Shown: positions 50,258 through 59,660 of the stretch, one piece after another
How positions within the stretch are numbered: position 1 is the first letter of the stretch
Layout: every line of letters starts with the position of its first letter
Notes under the pieces: model-generated
Told to the model about the DNA's origin: nothing
Databases searched by the model: none
What the model saw: only the letters and a program-made list of their open reading frames with translations
Position numbers and translations under genes: made by a program
Source of the DNA: Thioclava nitratireducens
GTDB lineage: Bacteria > Pseudomonadota > Alphaproteobacteria > Rhodobacterales > Rhodobacteraceae
Direction of reading: 5' to 3'
Assembly (NCBI RefSeq): GCF_001940525.2
Contig: NZ_CP019437.1
Location: 1,834,501 to 1,898,500, forward strand
DNA: 64,000 bases

Positions 50258-50610
50258 TGGACTATATCAACTCCGACGTCGGCATGGACTCGGCTGAGTA
50301 CAAGCACGACATGGCGCGCTATGTCTGGGGCTTCGCCCTCTCGGTGGTCCTGACGCTCGCAGGCGTCGTGATCGTCGCGGGCGGCATGTTCTCGGTCGGT
50401 GTCGCATGGTCCCTCGTGGGGCTGCTCGGCATCGCGCAGCTGGTGATCCAGTTCTGGGCCTTCATGCACCTCGATTTCTCGAAAGAGGCGCGGCCGGACC
50501 TGTATCTGGTGCTGTTCACCTTCCTGCTCATCATCCTTATGGCCGCGGGCACCGTCTGGGTGCTGGCCGATCTGGCAAGCCGGATGGGTATGGGCGCCGG
50601 CAGCATGTGA
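50257..50610 (+). CDS. cyoD: Ubiquinol oxidase subunit IV CyoD
   Basis: Small subunit of 117 residues with three helices (YVWGFALSVVLTLAGVVIVAG, VGLLGIAQLVIQFWAFMHL, LVLFTFLLIILMAAGTVWVL). The FWAFMHLDFSKEARPDL segment is the family signature. The ATG at 50257 shares TGATG with the cyoC stop; a GTG directly before is an alternative. It is the last gene of the operon. cyoE (haem O synthase) is not here, so haem O must come from a gene elsewhere. Confidence 0.95.
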   Translation: MDYINSDVGMDSAEYKHDMARYVWGFALSVVLTLAGVVIVAGGMFSVGVAWSLVGLLGIAQLVIQFWAFMHLDFSKEARPDLYLVLFTFLLIILMAAGTVWVLADLASRMGMGAGSM

Positions 50611-50656
50611 GCCGAGGGGCCGGGGCCTTCGGTCCCGCGCCGCCAAGACAAAAAGA

Positions 50657-50688
50657 AACGCGGGCAGCGAAAACTGCCCGCGTTTTTT
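50657..50688 (+). terminator. Terminator of cyoABCD
   Basis: AACGCGGGCAG-CGAAAA-CTGCCCGCGTT followed by TTTTT, a perfect 10-11 bp stem 47 bases past cyoD. Confidence 0.93.
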
Positions 50689-50710
50689 CATGTCCGCCTT
50701 TGCTGCGCGG

Positions 50711-51292
50711 TTACATCGGGAAAAGCTGGTAGCCTTGGCTCTCGAGCACCGGAACCGCCGCCAGCGCGGAGAGCGCCACATCCACATTCGGCCCGACCTG
50801 ATCCTCGCTGAAGCCGTGATCGGCCAGCGCCTGCCCGCAGACGTAGAGCGTGACGCCTGCCTCCGCGAGCTCCTTCTTGAGCTTCGTGTCTGGATCATCG
50901 TTACCGAATTTCTTCTTATACGCTTCCGGCGAGAGGGCGAGCTTGGTCGCCGCGCCGTGCAGCACCACCGCGAACTTGCGATGCGCCTTGTCGACGCCCG
51001 CATTGCCGTAGACGTTGACCGCGCGCGCGACATGCCAGAGCGCCGCGTTCACGCCGTCTTCCATCGTCTTGTCGCCGCCGACGTCGAAGACGATCTTCCA
51101 GTCCTTTTTCGGGTCAGGGGTCAGCGCGCCATCGGGCACGGGATGCATCTTGCCGTAATCCTTCACGACCGGGTTGATCCATTCGGTCTGACCGGAGCCG
51201 GTTCCGGGATCGTCCGAGGCGGCATAGGCCATGGTGCTGCCAAGCGCGATCGCGGCGAAATAGGGGATGACGAGGCGGGCGGGATAGCGCAT
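50711..51292 (-). CDS. Periplasmic DsrE-family protein
   Basis: Protein of 193 residues with a signal peptide (MRYPARLVIPYFAAIALGSTMAYA) and a DsrE/YchN-like domain (about 65-190). It has WKIVFDVGGDKTMEDGVNAA, KFAVVLHGAATKLAL and GVTLYVCGQALADHGF with one conserved Cys in the usual position. Relatives bind or transfer sulfur, but secreted members are uncharacterised. GAGGAG lies 7 bases before the ATG at 51292. Convergent with cyoABCD; probably a single-gene unit. Confidence 0.85.
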   Translation of the reverse strand: MRYPARLVIPYFAAIALGSTMAYAASDDPGTGSGQTEWINPVVKDYGKMHPVPDGALTPDPKKDWKIVFDVGGDKTMEDGVNAALWHVARAVNVYGNAGVDKAHRKFAVVLHGAATKLALSPEAYKKKFGNDDPDTKLKKELAEAGVTLYVCGQALADHGFSEDQVGPNVDVALSALAAVPVLESQGYQLFPM

Positions 51293-51433
51293 CGGGAAAC
51301 TCCTCGGATTGCAGGTGCCTTCGGGCTGCGAAATCGCAGCTCAGGGACAATCCGGAGACGGGGGCGCACGTTCCTCTACGATTTCTCACGCGCGATCCAG
51401 TTTTTGTGAGCGCAGGTTCGGGCGCGAGAACGC

Positions 51434-51464
51434 AAAGAAAAACGCCGCTCGAATAAGCGGCGTT
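51434..51464 (-). terminator. Terminator of the DUF882 gene
   Basis: On the minus strand AACGCCGCT-TATTCG-AGCGGCGTT followed by TTTCTTT, a perfect 9-bp stem 30 bases past the stop. Confidence 0.9.
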
Positions 51465-51493
51465 CAGGGTGGCCTAGACGGTGCAGGCGGGGC

Positions 51494-52048
51494 TCAGGAG
51501 CCCCAGTGCCGCACCGGACCGCAATCCATATGCACGAAGTTCGAGCGCGAGTACTTGCCCACGCCGCCGGCATGGCAGGCGGTCGCTGCCTTGTACATCT
51601 GGCTGACCGAGCGCGACTTCAGCCGCAGGTCCATCGCCAGCCCCTTCATGTGCAGCGAGTTCTTCGCGACGCCTTTCGAGCGGGCGCGCAGCATCGCGTT
51701 GGTCTTGGGCGAGCGATAGCCCGAGAGCAGCATGTAAGGTTCGTTCGATTCCATCAGGTTGTGTGCGGCCGCCGCGATGTCCACGGTGCGCGCGTCGATG
51801 TTTTTCAGCTGGTTGGTGCGCCAGTCGCGGGCGAAGTAGGTGATTTCCTTCAGCGCGTCCGGGATATACTCGCCTTCGATCCAGTAAACGGTGTCGAGCG
51901 TCTCGCCGGTACGACCGTTATACATCTTGATCCGTCGGATATCCCCAGCGCCCTTGAGTAGACCGAAAGCGTTACTCATGGTGGGGGCTGCCGTCACCAT
52001 GGTCGCAGCAAATGCGCCCAGAAGGCCGCGCCGGGAAATCGTCGTCAT
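51494..52048 (-). CDS. DUF882 / M15-like murein endopeptidase (MepK type)
   Basis: Protein of 184 residues. The N-terminus MTTISRRGLLGAFAATMVTA has a twin-arginine look (SRRGLLG) or can act as a Sec signal. The peptidase M15A-like domain (about 60-184) holds the zinc and catalytic residues in LLSGYRSPKTNAML, KNSLHMKGLAMDLRL (H and D) and NFVHMDCGPVRHWG (H). In E. coli, MepK cuts L,D-cross-links of peptidoglycan. Here the gene is divergent from an L,D-transpeptidase, the enzyme that makes such links, so the two likely act together. Confidence 0.9.
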   Translation of the reverse strand: MTTISRRGLLGAFAATMVTAAPTMSNAFGLLKGAGDIRRIKMYNGRTGETLDTVYWIEGEYIPDALKEITYFARDWRTNQLKNIDARTVDIAAAAHNLMESNEPYMLLSGYRSPKTNAMLRARSKGVAKNSLHMKGLAMDLRLKSRSVSQMYKAATACHAGGVGKYSRSNFVHMDCGPVRHWGS

Positions 52049-52415
52049 AGCAAGTTCCTGTGTTCGCCTGTCTCTCGATTTACCCGCCCTGTTTCGGGCG
52101 GTTGAGGGATGGTAGACCCAAACTTCTCACTTCTTATGGCATAGACCGATTAATCGATAAAGAACGGAACTGATGCATCTTTGCCATAACGAGGCGGGTC
52201 GGCAAAAATTCGCCTGCCGGTAGTAAAAATCTCCTCACAGCCATGTGGGAGCGGCGCGAGGCCGCGGCCCCGGGTGGAGGAAAGGCGCTGTTGCGCGCCT
52301 GCATCTTTCCTCGGGCCTCGGCTCAATTCGTTGCGCGCAGGCAACGCTTCGCTGGACAGTTGCGGGTAAGTTTGGAACATCTGGAACGAAGGGTCCGGGC
52401 AGGGGTTAAGACGCC
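52049..52415. other. Divergent regulatory region of the wall-enzyme pair
   Basis: Contains 367 bases without a gene. It has a palindrome CGATTAATCG (52147-52156), a small hairpin CCGCCC/GGGCGG (52083-52100) in the minus-strand leader, and a promoter-like pair TTGCCA (52181-52186), 17 bases, AAAAAT (52204-52209) facing the L,D-transpeptidase but 200 bases away from it. None is certain. Confidence 0.4.
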
Positions 52416-54056
52416 ATGACGCGCAATTTCCGTAAGATAGGGCTGGCCTTCGCGCTGGCTACGCTCGCCGCCGGCGCCCAGGCGCAAGGCACTGCCCAGA
52501 TCGCCGCCCAAGGGGCCATGTCGCCATTGGCAGGGGTCGAACTCTCGGGATTCACCCAAGCTGTCGCCGAAGCCGCCGCCAAGACTCCCGCCCTCGCCGC
52601 CTTCTACGCCGCGCGCGATTACCGACCGATCTGGACCGCCGCCGGGGATGCCGATCGCCGCGCGGCCTTCATGCGTGCGCTCGACCTGTCGAGCCTGCAG
52701 GGGCTGCCGACCGCGCATTACGATCCCGCGGGTCTGCGTGTCGCCTTCGCCGCCGTCCAGTCCGAGCGCCAGCGCGGTCTGCTCGAAGTGAAGATGAGCC
52801 AGATCTTCCTCGATTACGCGCATGACCTGTCGCATGGCGTGCTCGATCCGCACAGCGTGATTTCCGATATCAAGCGCGAACCCAAGCGCGCCGATCCCGA
52901 GGCCCGGATCACTGCCTTCGCGGCCTCGACGAACCCCGCGCTGTTCCTGCGCGAACTCGCTCCGCAGATGCCGCAATATGCGCAGCTCGTGAAAGCGCGT
53001 CTCGATCTGGAGCATCAGATAGAAGCGGGTGGCTGGGGGCCGACGGTGCCCGGCTCCAAGCTCGAGCCCGGCGACAGCGGGCCGGACGTGATCGCGCTTC
53101 GGAACCGGCTGCAGAAGATGGGGTATCTGGGCCGCACCGCCAGCGCGAGTTACGACGCCGATATGCAGAAGGCGGTGCAGGCCTACCAGGCCGATCAGGG
53201 GCTCGCGACCGACGGCATCGCCGGGCCGAGCACGCTGGGCGAGTTGAACAAGAGCCCGGAGGCGCGGATGAGATCCATCCTCGTCGCGATGGAACGTCTG
53301 CGCTGGATGAACGGCATCGATTTCTCGCAACGCTACGTCTGGGTCAACATCACCGATTTTTCGGTTCGCGTGGTCGATCATGGCAAGACCATTTTCCGCT
53401 CGGTCACCGTGGTCGGGCAGAATAGCTCGGATCGCCGCACGCCGGAGTTCTCCGACGAAATGGAGCGGATGGTCATCAACCCGGCATGGCATGTGCCGCG
53501 CTCGATCGTGACCAAGGAATATCTGCCGAAGATGCAGCGCAATCCGAACGCGGCGAGCCAGCTTCAGTTGATCGACAGCCAAGGCCGGGTCGTGCCACGC
53601 TCGGCGGTGAATTTCGTGGCTTATAATGCGAGCAACTTCCCCTTCGCGATGAAAGAGCCGCCATCGAGCCGCAACGCGCTCGGGCTGGTGAAATTCCTGT
53701 TCCCGAACCGCTGGAATATCTACCTGCACGACACGCCGTCGAAATCGCTCTTCCAGAAGGAGACGCGGGCGTTCAGCCACGGCTGCGTGCGCGTCGGCGA
53801 CCCCTTCGATCTGGCGTATACCCTTCTGAGCGCGCAAAGCGACAATCCCGAGGCGGAGTTCAAGCGCATCCTCAATTCGGGGCGCGAAACTGTGGTGCCG
53901 CTGGAAAAGCACGTTCCCGTGCACCTGACCTACTTCACCGCCTGGCCGACCGCGACCGGCCATGTCGAGTATCGCCGCGACGTCTACGGGCGTGACGCGA
54001 TCCTCTTCGACGCGCTTCAAAAGGCCGGGGTGGAATTGGGTACGCAGGACAGCTAA
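52416..54056 (+). CDS. L,D-transpeptidase, YcbB/LdtD type
   Basis: Periplasmic enzyme of 546 residues that forms 3-3 cross-links in peptidoglycan. A signal peptide (to about 24) is followed by the YcbB scaffold domain (about 50-200, with [11 protein letters not shown]), a peptidoglycan-binding type 1 domain (about 220-275, [20 protein letters not shown]) and the YkuD catalytic domain (about 300-500). The active site is [11 protein letters not shown] plus [10 protein letters not shown] with the nucleophile Cys at about residue 457. All key residues are present. It is divergent from the MepK-like gene. Confidence 0.94.
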   Translation: MTRNFRKIGLAFALATLAAGAQAQGTAQIAAQGAMSPLAGVELSGFTQAVAEAAAKTPALAAFYAARDYRPIWTAAGDADRRAAFMRALDLSSLQGLPTAHYDPAGLRVAFAAVQSERQRGLLEVKMSQIFLDYAHDLSHGVLDPHSVISDIKREPKRADPEARITAFAASTNPALFLRELAPQMPQYAQLVKARLDLEHQIEAGGWGPTVPGSKLEPGDSGPDVIALRNRLQKMGYLGRTASASYDADMQKAVQAYQADQGLATDGIAGPSTLGELNKSPEARMRSILVAMERLRWMNGIDFSQRYVWVNITDFSVRVVDHGKTIFRSVTVVGQNSSDRRTPEFSDEMERMVINPAWHVPRSIVTKEYLPKMQRNPNAASQLQLIDSQGRVVPRSAVNFVAYNASNFPFAMKEPPSSRNALGLVKFLFPNRWNIYLHDTPSKSLFQKETRAFSHGCVRVGDPFDLAYTLLSAQSDNPEAEFKRILNSGRETVVPLEKHVPVHLTYFTAWPTATGHVEYRRDVYGRDAILFDALQKAGVELGTQDS

Positions 54057-54112
54057 ATCTCTGGCAACGGGGGCGGTACTCCCGCCCCCAAGCGACCATG
54101 AGAGGATCGGCC

Positions 54113-55213
54113 ATGTCCCAGACAATCGAGCAAATCGCGAAGGCGCTGGAGGCCCGCGCCGAAGGCGACCTGACGATCGAGGTGACGGGAGCTTCCGAGC
54201 CCGCCGCTGCGGGGCCCGACCAGATCGCGCTGGCGATGAGCGAGAAATACGCCGAAGGTCTGCAAGCCGGGAAGGCCCGCGCCGCGCTGGTATGGGAAGG
54301 CGCGGATTGGCGCGCCTACGGGCTCGAGGCCGCGGTTTTCGTGACCCGGCCTCGGCTCGCGATGGCGGGGCTGTCGAAAGCCTTCGACCCGGGCCCCTCG
54401 ATCGCCTCCGGCGTTCACCCCTCCTGCGTGATCGACCCGACCGCCGTGATCGGCGCGGACGCGGCCATCGGTCCGTTCACCATCGTCGGGCCGGACGTGC
54501 GGATCGGCCCGGGCGCGCGCATCGTCGGACAGGTCACGATCGGTGAGGGCGCCCGGATCGGGGCCGAGGCGCTGATCCATGCCGGAGTGCGCATCGGCGC
54601 GCAGGTGGTGATCGGCGACCGGTTCGTCTGCCAGCCCGGCGCGGTGATCGGCTCGGACGGGTTTTCCTTCGTCACGCCCGATCCCTCCGGCGTCGAGGAA
54701 ATCCGCCAAACGCTCGAGCAGCGCGAAGAGATCACCGAGCAGAAATGGACCCGCATCCATTCTCTGGGAACGGTCGAGATCGGCGACGATGTCGAGATCG
54801 GCGCCAATACCTGCATCGACCGTGGCACCGTGCGCGCGACGGCCATCGGCTCGGGCAGCAAGCTCGATAACCTCGTCCACATCGGTCACAACGTGCAGGT
54901 CGGCGAGGATTGCCTGCTCTGCGGGCAGGTCGGTGTCGCGGGCTCCACCCGGATCGGGCACCGCGTGGTGCTCGCAGGCCAATGCGGCGTGTCGGACAAT
55001 ATCACCGTGGGCGACGACGTGATCGCGGCGGGCGGGACCAATATCTACACCAACGTGCCGAAGGGCCGCACGATCTGGGGCAGCCCGGCGGTGAAGATGG
55101 AAACGCAGCTCGAGATCAACAAATCTCTGCGCAGACTGCCGAGATTGTTTGCGCAAATGGCCGAGCTTCGAGAAACTGTTACGAAACTCACGCAAAAAGG
55201 CGGCACGGAGTAA
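54113..55213 (+). CDS. lpxD: UDP-3-O-acylglucosamine N-acyltransferase LpxD
   Basis: Cytoplasmic trimeric acyltransferase of lipid A synthesis, 366 residues. An N-terminal uridine-binding domain (about 1-100) is followed by the left-handed beta-helix of hexapeptide repeats ([20 protein letters not shown] and many more) and a C-terminal helix ([20 protein letters not shown]). The catalytic His region is [14 protein letters not shown]. The start at 54113 has AGAGG upstream; an ATG five codons earlier lacks a site. It is not near lpxA, lpxB or fabZ as in many bacteria. Instead an acyl carrier protein and a ketosynthase follow within 8 bases. Confidence 0.95.
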   Translation: MSQTIEQIAKALEARAEGDLTIEVTGASEPAAAGPDQIALAMSEKYAEGLQAGKARAALVWEGADWRAYGLEAAVFVTRPRLAMAGLSKAFDPGPSIASGVHPSCVIDPTAVIGADAAIGPFTIVGPDVRIGPGARIVGQVTIGEGARIGAEALIHAGVRIGAQVVIGDRFVCQPGAVIGSDGFSFVTPDPSGVEEIRQTLEQREEITEQKWTRIHSLGTVEIGDDVEIGANTCIDRGTVRATAIGSGSKLDNLVHIGHNVQVGEDCLLCGQVGVAGSTRIGHRVVLAGQCGVSDNITVGDDVIAAGGTNIYTNVPKGRTIWGSPAVKMETQLEINKSLRRLPRLFAQMAELRETVTKLTQKGGTE

Positions 55214-55221
55214 CGCCAGAT

Positions 55222-55503
55222 ATGAGGCCAGACGTGCAAGACCAGGTTTTCTCGATCATCGCCCGCGAAGCCCTTCGTGAGCCCTCCGAGCTTTCGCCCG
55301 AAATGACCCTCGACGAATTGGGGCTCGACAGTCTCGGTCTGGTGGAGGTGATCTTCGCCATCGAAGAGACGTTTGACGTTTCGGTGCCTTTCAACGCCAA
55401 CGAGCCCGCCGCCTCGCAATTCGACATGTCCTCGATCGGGGCGATCGTCGGCGCGGTGGAGCGTCTCGTCTCGGGTGGCAAACCCTCGACCGCCGTCGCC
55501 TGA
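55222..55503 (+). CDS. Acyl carrier protein, specialised (NodF-like)
   Basis: Acyl carrier protein of 93 residues, longer than the 77-79 of housekeeping AcpP and equal to NodF. The phosphopantetheine Ser is S37 in LDELGLDSLGLVEVIFAIEE. The following segment (VSVPFNANEPAASQFDMSSI) is unlike AcpP. An alternative GTG at 55234 has GAGG 6 bases upstream and would make it 4 residues shorter. It lies between lpxD and a ketosynthase gene with which it overlaps (TGATG), suggesting that it carries a special acyl chain, possibly for lipid A; that is inference. Confidence 0.85.
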   Translation: MRPDVQDQVFSIIAREALREPSELSPEMTLDELGLDSLGLVEVIFAIEETFDVSVPFNANEPAASQFDMSSIGAIVGAVERLVSGGKPSTAVA

Positions 55504-56708
55504 TGCGGCGGGTCGTCATCACGGGCGCGGGCACGATCAACGCGCTTGGAGAGGGCGTTGCGGCAACCAAGACGGCCATGGCGGAGGGGCGCAGCGGTAT
55601 CGGGCCGCTCTCCTTCGTTGATGTGGAGCGGTTGAGCATTCGCATCGGCGGCCAGATCCACGGCTTCGATGCCACCAGCCGCTTCACCTCGGCGCAGCTC
55701 GCGCAATACGATCCTTTCACCCAATACGCGCTGGTCGCGGGGGCGGAGGCGATGGCTCAAGCCGGGCTGGAGCGCGCCCCCGATCCCGCGGCCTGGGGCT
55801 GCATCATCGGGTCCGCAGGCGGCGGGCACACGACCGCGAATAACGCCTATCGCGCTGTTTTTGCAGATCAAAAGAACCGCGTGCATCCGCTGACGGTGCC
55901 CAAGCTGATGGCCAATGCCGCGCCCTCGCACCTCTCGATCCGGTACGGGCTGCAGGGGCCGAGCTTTGCCGTTGCCACTGCCTGCGCCAGTTCCAACCAC
56001 GCCATCGGCCTCGCGTTCCAGATGGTGCGGTCGGGCATGGCCGAGGGGATGCTCGCGGGCGGCTCTGAGGCGATGCTCAATTTCGGTGGGCTGAAAGCGT
56101 GGGAAGGTCTGCGGGTGATGTCGCCCGATGGCTGCCGCCCGTTTTCGGCGGATCGCAACGGCATGGTGCAGGGCGAGGGCGCGGGCGTTTTCGTGATCGA
56201 GGCGCTGGAAAGCGCCGAGGCGCGCGGCGCGCGGCCCTTGGCCGAGATTGCGGGCTTCGCGATGAATTCCGATGCGCGTGACGTCGTAATGCCCTCGCGC
56301 GAGGGGGCGAGCGCGGCGATCTCCGGCGCGCTGCGCGATGCGGCTATGGCGCCTGAAGAGGTCGGCTATATCAACGCCCACGGGACCGGCACTGCGGCCA
56401 ATGACCGGATCGAAACAGCCGCGATCCGCGCGGCGCTAGGCCCGACGGCCGATCAGGTCGCGGTTTCCTCGACCAAGGCGCTGCACGGCCATTGCATCGG
56501 CGGCACGGGGGCGGTGGAGCTGATCGCCTGCCTGATGGCGCTTGGCGACGGGGTGATCGCGCCGACGGCGAATTACACCACGCCCGATCCCGACTGCGAT
56601 CTCGATTACGTGCCCAATACCGCCCGCAAGGCACAGGTCGGCGCGGCGCTGTCCAATGCTTTCGCCTTCGGTGGGCTCAACGCGGTTCTCGCGCTGCGTG
56701 CGATATGA
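55503..56708 (+). CDS. Beta-ketoacyl-ACP synthase II-like (FabF/NodE type)
   Basis: Ketosynthase of 401 residues. The catalytic triad is complete: Cys161 in [13 protein letters not shown], His in [14 protein letters not shown], His in [16 protein letters not shown]. It extends acyl chains by two carbons on an acyl carrier protein. The overlap with the preceding carrier gene and closeness to lpxD suggest a dedicated acyl-chain pathway rather than bulk fatty acid synthesis. Similar pairs exist as nodFE in rhizobia and acpXL/fabF for very-long-chain lipid A acids, but no lpxXL or further fab gene is here. Confidence 0.9.
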   Translation: MRRVVITGAGTINALGEGVAATKTAMAEGRSGIGPLSFVDVERLSIRIGGQIHGFDATSRFTSAQLAQYDPFTQYALVAGAEAMAQAGLERAPDPAAWGCIIGSAGGGHTTANNAYRAVFADQKNRVHPLTVPKLMANAAPSHLSIRYGLQGPSFAVATACASSNHAIGLAFQMVRSGMAEGMLAGGSEAMLNFGGLKAWEGLRVMSPDGCRPFSADRNGMVQGEGAGVFVIEALESAEARGARPLAEIAGFAMNSDARDVVMPSREGASAAISGALRDAAMAPEEVGYINAHGTGTAANDRIETAAIRAALGPTADQVAVSSTKALHGHCIGGTGAVELIACLMALGDGVIAPTANYTTPDPDCDLDYVPNTARKAQVGAALSNAFAFGGLNAVLALRAI

Positions 56709-56710
56709 AA

Positions 56711-56741
56711 ACGCCGCGCCCGGATCGGGCGCGGCGTCTTT
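56711..56741 (+). terminator. Terminator after the ketosynthase (also near ialB end)
   Basis: ACGCCGCGCCC-GGATC-GGGCGCGGCGT followed by CTTTG, directly after the stop. The other side has AAAA, so it can serve both convergent genes. Confidence 0.75.
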
Positions 56742-56780
56742 GAACTCAAATGGTTATGAGCCGAAGCTCATCCATCCAGC

Positions 56781-57518
56781 TTACTGCTGAACGCCATTTT
56801 CCTTGTTGGTTTTCACGGTTTCCTCGAAGGCCTTGGTGAAGCCCTTGAGCGAGATATCCGCTTTCACCTTCTGCTGCGGGTTGGCCAGCGGCGTGATCGT
56901 GATCGTCGCCTTGCTGCCTTTCTTGAGCGAGTCCAGTTCGGCCTTGCTGACACCGAAACGGGCGAAGCAGCCCATCATCCGCGGGTCGCAGAAGGAATAG
57001 GGGTAGACCATCGGCTTGCCGCCATCGACCTGCATCACGAGGTTCTGCGACAGGAGCGTCTGGATCGGCACCATGATGGTGAGGCCGGCTGCGGCCTGGC
57101 TGCCATCGGGCAGGCCGATCACCGAGATGTCGGCCACGTTGCCGCCATTCTGGTCCTTGATCACCTGGTACATCTGGCAGGGATCCTTGCCGTCGGGCGA
57201 CTTGGCGCATTGCAGCTCCCAGTCTTCGTAGGTCGCCTTGACGTAGGTCTGCGGCTCCTGCGGCTTCTGGGCCTGCTGGTCGGCGCCGGGCATGGTCGGG
57301 GCGTCCGCAGCCGCATCGGGCGCGGTCTGGCCGTCGGTCGCCTGATCGGTGTTGGTCGCATCCGCAGCCGGGGCCGTCGTGCCATCGGCGCTTGCGCCTG
57401 CGGTCGCATCCGCCGACGGGGTCGTGGAGGTGTCGCTCGACGTAGTGTCTTGTGCCCAAGCCCCGCTTGCAAGGCCGAGGGCCAGAGCGAGGGCGAGCGG
57501 TTTCGTCAGTTGAGACAT
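56781..57518 (-). CDS. Invasion-associated locus B (IalB) family protein
   Basis: Periplasmic protein of 245 residues. A signal peptide (MSQLTKPLALALALGLASGAWA) is followed by a low-complexity Ala/Asp/Thr linker of about 65 residues and an IalB domain (about 95-230): YEDWELQCAKSPDGKDPCQM, MVPIQTLL, YSFCDPRMMGCFARFG and ISLKGFTKAFEE. Four cysteines fit the conserved pattern. The name comes from Bartonella; in free-living bacteria the role is unknown. AGGAGAAG lies about 6 bases before the ATG. Confidence 0.9.
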   Translation of the reverse strand: MSQLTKPLALALALGLASGAWAQDTTSSDTSTTPSADATAGASADGTTAPAADATNTDQATDGQTAPDAAADAPTMPGADQQAQKPQEPQTYVKATYEDWELQCAKSPDGKDPCQMYQVIKDQNGGNVADISVIGLPDGSQAAAGLTIMVPIQTLLSQNLVMQVDGGKPMVYPYSFCDPRMMGCFARFGVSKAELDSLKKGSKATITITPLANPQQKVKADISLKGFTKAFEETVKTNKENGVQQ

Positions 57519-57927
57519 ATTACTCTTCTCCTGAAACGTATTGGGCGAAGGCTTAACACGGGTCCGCGGCGCTGTCAGTGATGAATTCGGCAGCCGCGCT
57601 CACGGATAGGCGGCATGCTGCCACAGTTTCGTGAGGTGCCGGGACGCGCGCGTCGGGCTGGCTGTGAGCGGAAAATGCCGAGAGGCTCGGAGGGGCGATT
57701 CATCCGCGACGGGCGCGGGTGTGACGGGGCGTTTCGGGGCCACGATAGCGGGGCTTTCCAAGCGAAAGGGGCCCGTTCAGGACCCCTTCCTTTTCCCCCT
57801 GTCGGACTGGCCGACTTCGTCATTGACGCCACGCTAGGCTGTAATTTTTCACAGGTCAACAGGCAAAGTTGAGGAAGTGTTACGCGCGGTGAGGGGATGA
57901 GGCGCGCGGCGCAATCCCTTGGCATGC
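57519..57927. other. Gap between ialB and the possible small RNA
   Basis: No credible protein gene. One hairpin, AAGGGGCCC-GTTCA-GGACCCCTT (about 57768-57790) followed by CCTTTT, could be a plus-strand terminator, but no transcript for it is evident. The longer open frames here have no ribosome site or recognisable sequence. Confidence 0.4.
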
Positions 57928-58050
57928 AAGAAAAAGACCGCGCCGAGGAGGGCGCGGCCAGTCTGACAGGGAGGAAGTGCCCCCGTCTGCGCAAAAGCGT
58001 AACCCGAGGGCAGGATCACACTGGCGCAAAGGGGTTAAGATAGTATTGTC
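57928..58050 (-). ncRNA. Possible small RNA with anti-Shine-Dalgarno loops
   Basis: A strong minus-strand terminator (CCGCGCC-CTCCTC-GGCGCGG stem-loop at 57938-57957, then CTTTTTCTT) stands in a gap with no minus-strand gene ahead of it. About 100 bases upstream is TACTAT, a possible -10. The short transcript would carry CCUCC twice, once in the terminator loop and once near 57968, as in several alphaproteobacterial small RNAs. The 5' end is a guess and no -35 was found. On the plus strand the same bases read GGGAGGAAGTG, so chance similarity is possible. Confidence 0.3.
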
Positions 58051-58079
58051 TGAGCCGGGATTTGTTTGGCGAGGGCGAA

Positions 58080-59660
58080 ATGACAGGTGTTCTGACCGAA
58101 GAGGGCGTGTTCGTTGGTGGCGGCGGCGAAGGCTACGCGACCCCGCAGGAATTGAAGCTCCAATACGGCAACCGTCACGGGCTCGTGGCGGGCGCGACGG
58201 GCACCGGAAAGACGGTGACGCTGCAGATCCTCGCCGAGGGATTTTCGCAGGCGGGCGTGCCGGTCTTCATGGCCGATGTGAAGGGCGATCTTTCGGGTAT
58301 CGCGGCCTCCGGCTCGACCGAGGCCAAGCTGCATGACGCCTTCATGGAGCGCGCGCAGACGATCGGCTTCGATCTGGACTACCGCGCCTATCCGACGGTC
58401 TTCTGGGACATGTTCGGCGAGAAGGGCCACCCGGTGCGCACGACCGTCTCCGAGATGGGGCCGCTGCTGCTGAGCCGGCTGCTGGGGTTGTCCGAGGCGC
58501 AGGAAGGCGCGCTTAACATCGCCTTCCATATCGCCGACAAGGAGGGGCTGGCGTTGCTCGATCTCGATGATCTGCGCGCGATGCTACGCCATATCGGCGA
58601 GCGCGCGGACGAGATCGCGCTGGAATACGGCAATGTCGGCACCGCGACGATCGGGGCGATCCAGCGCGACCTGCTGGTGCTGGAGAACCAGGGCGGCGGG
58701 CAATTCTTCGGCGAGCCGGCGCTTGACCTGACCGACCTGATCCGGACCGATGAGAACGGGATGGGCCAGATCAACATCCTTGCTGCCGACAAGCTGATGG
58801 GAAATCCGCAGCTCTACGCCACCTTCCTTTTGTGGCTGCTTTCGGAACTGTTCGAGGAACTGCCCGAGGTCGGCAACCCGGACAAGCCGAAGCTCGTGTT
58901 CTTCTTCGACGAGGCGCACCTGCTGTTCGACGACGCGCCCAAGGCGCTGGTCGACAAGGTAGAGCAAGTGGCGCGGCTGATCCGCTCTAAGGGGGTGGGC
59001 GTGTTCTTCATCACCCAGAACCCCGGTGACGTGCCCGACGGCATTCTCAGCCAACTCGGCAACCGGGTGCAGCATGCGCTGCGGGCCTTCACCGCGAAGG
59101 ATCAGCGCGACCTGCACCGCGCGGCCGAAAACTACCGCGCCAATCCGAGCTTCGACACCGAGATCGCGATAAAGGAGGTCGGCACCGGCGAGGCTGTCAC
59201 CTCTTTCCTCGAAAAGAAGGGTGTGCCGGGCATGGTCGAGCGCACGCTGATCCGCCCGCCGCAATCGCGCCTCGGCCCGCTTAGCGATACCGAGCGCGCC
59301 GCGGTAATTGCGGAAAGCGGTTTGGGCGACAAGTATGACACGCCGGTGGATCGCGAGTCGGCGCAGGAAATCCTTGCCAAGCGCGCCGAACTGGCCGCGC
59401 GCGAGGCGGCGGAGGCGGAAGCGCGCGAGAAGGCCGCCAAGACCGCCGCGGGCCGCTCCGAGCTCGATGCGGGGTTCGAGAATTTCAACAACGCGCGGCG
59501 CTACGATCCGACGGCGAAGTCGAAGCCGACGCGCAGATCCTCGAGCCGATCCGATACGATACTCGAGACCTTTGGCAAGAGCCTCGCGCGTCAGCTGGGC
59601 ACCAAGACGGGCCAGACGATCGTGCGCGGGGTTCTCGGCTCGCTCTTCAAGTCACGCTGA
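58080..59660 (+). CDS. HerA-like helicase/ATPase (DUF853)
   Basis: Cytoplasmic P-loop ATPase of 526 residues. Walker A is VAGATGTGKTVTLQ near residues 36-49, Walker B KLVFFFDEAHLLFDD near 273-287, and an Arg-containing segment FITQNPGDVPDGILSQLGNR follows. The C-terminal 100 residues are a charged helix (ELAAREAAEAEAREKAAKTA) and a basic tail. Members resemble HerA DNA translocases, but no nuclease partner (NurA) or defence gene is nearby, so this is probably the housekeeping DUF853 protein. The start at 58080 has GAGGGCG 4 bases upstream. Its last 9 bases overlap the convergent DUF6477 gene. Confidence 0.9.
   Translation: MTGVLTEEGVFVGGGGEGYATPQELKLQYGNRHGLVAGATGTGKTVTLQILAEGFSQAGVPVFMADVKGDLSGIAASGSTEAKLHDAFMERAQTIGFDLDYRAYPTVFWDMFGEKGHPVRTTVSEMGPLLLSRLLGLSEAQEGALNIAFHIADKEGLALLDLDDLRAMLRHIGERADEIALEYGNVGTATIGAIQRDLLVLENQGGGQFFGEPALDLTDLIRTDENGMGQINILAADKLMGNPQLYATFLLWLLSELFEELPEVGNPDKPKLVFFFDEAHLLFDDAPKALVDKVEQVARLIRSKGVGVFFITQNPGDVPDGILSQLGNRVQHALRAFTAKDQRDLHRAAENYRANPSFDTEIAIKEVGTGEAVTSFLEKKGVPGMVERTLIRPPQSRLGPLSDTERAAVIAESGLGDKYDTPVDRESAQEILAKRAELAAREAAEAEAREKAAKTAAGRSELDAGFENFNNARRYDPTAKSKPTRRSSSRSDTILETFGKSLARQLGTKTGQTIVRGVLGSLFKSR

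Noticed and set aside
57575..57994. Minus-strand frame of 139 residues in the gap after ialB
   Set aside because: Pro/Arg-rich, without ribosome site or family resemblance, and it runs through the terminator hairpin at 57938-57957.
57977..58336. Plus-strand GTG frame with GGGAGG upstream, overlapping the DUF853 gene
   Set aside because: The ribosome-site match is good, but the peptide is unrelated to anything known and continues inside DUF853 in another frame.
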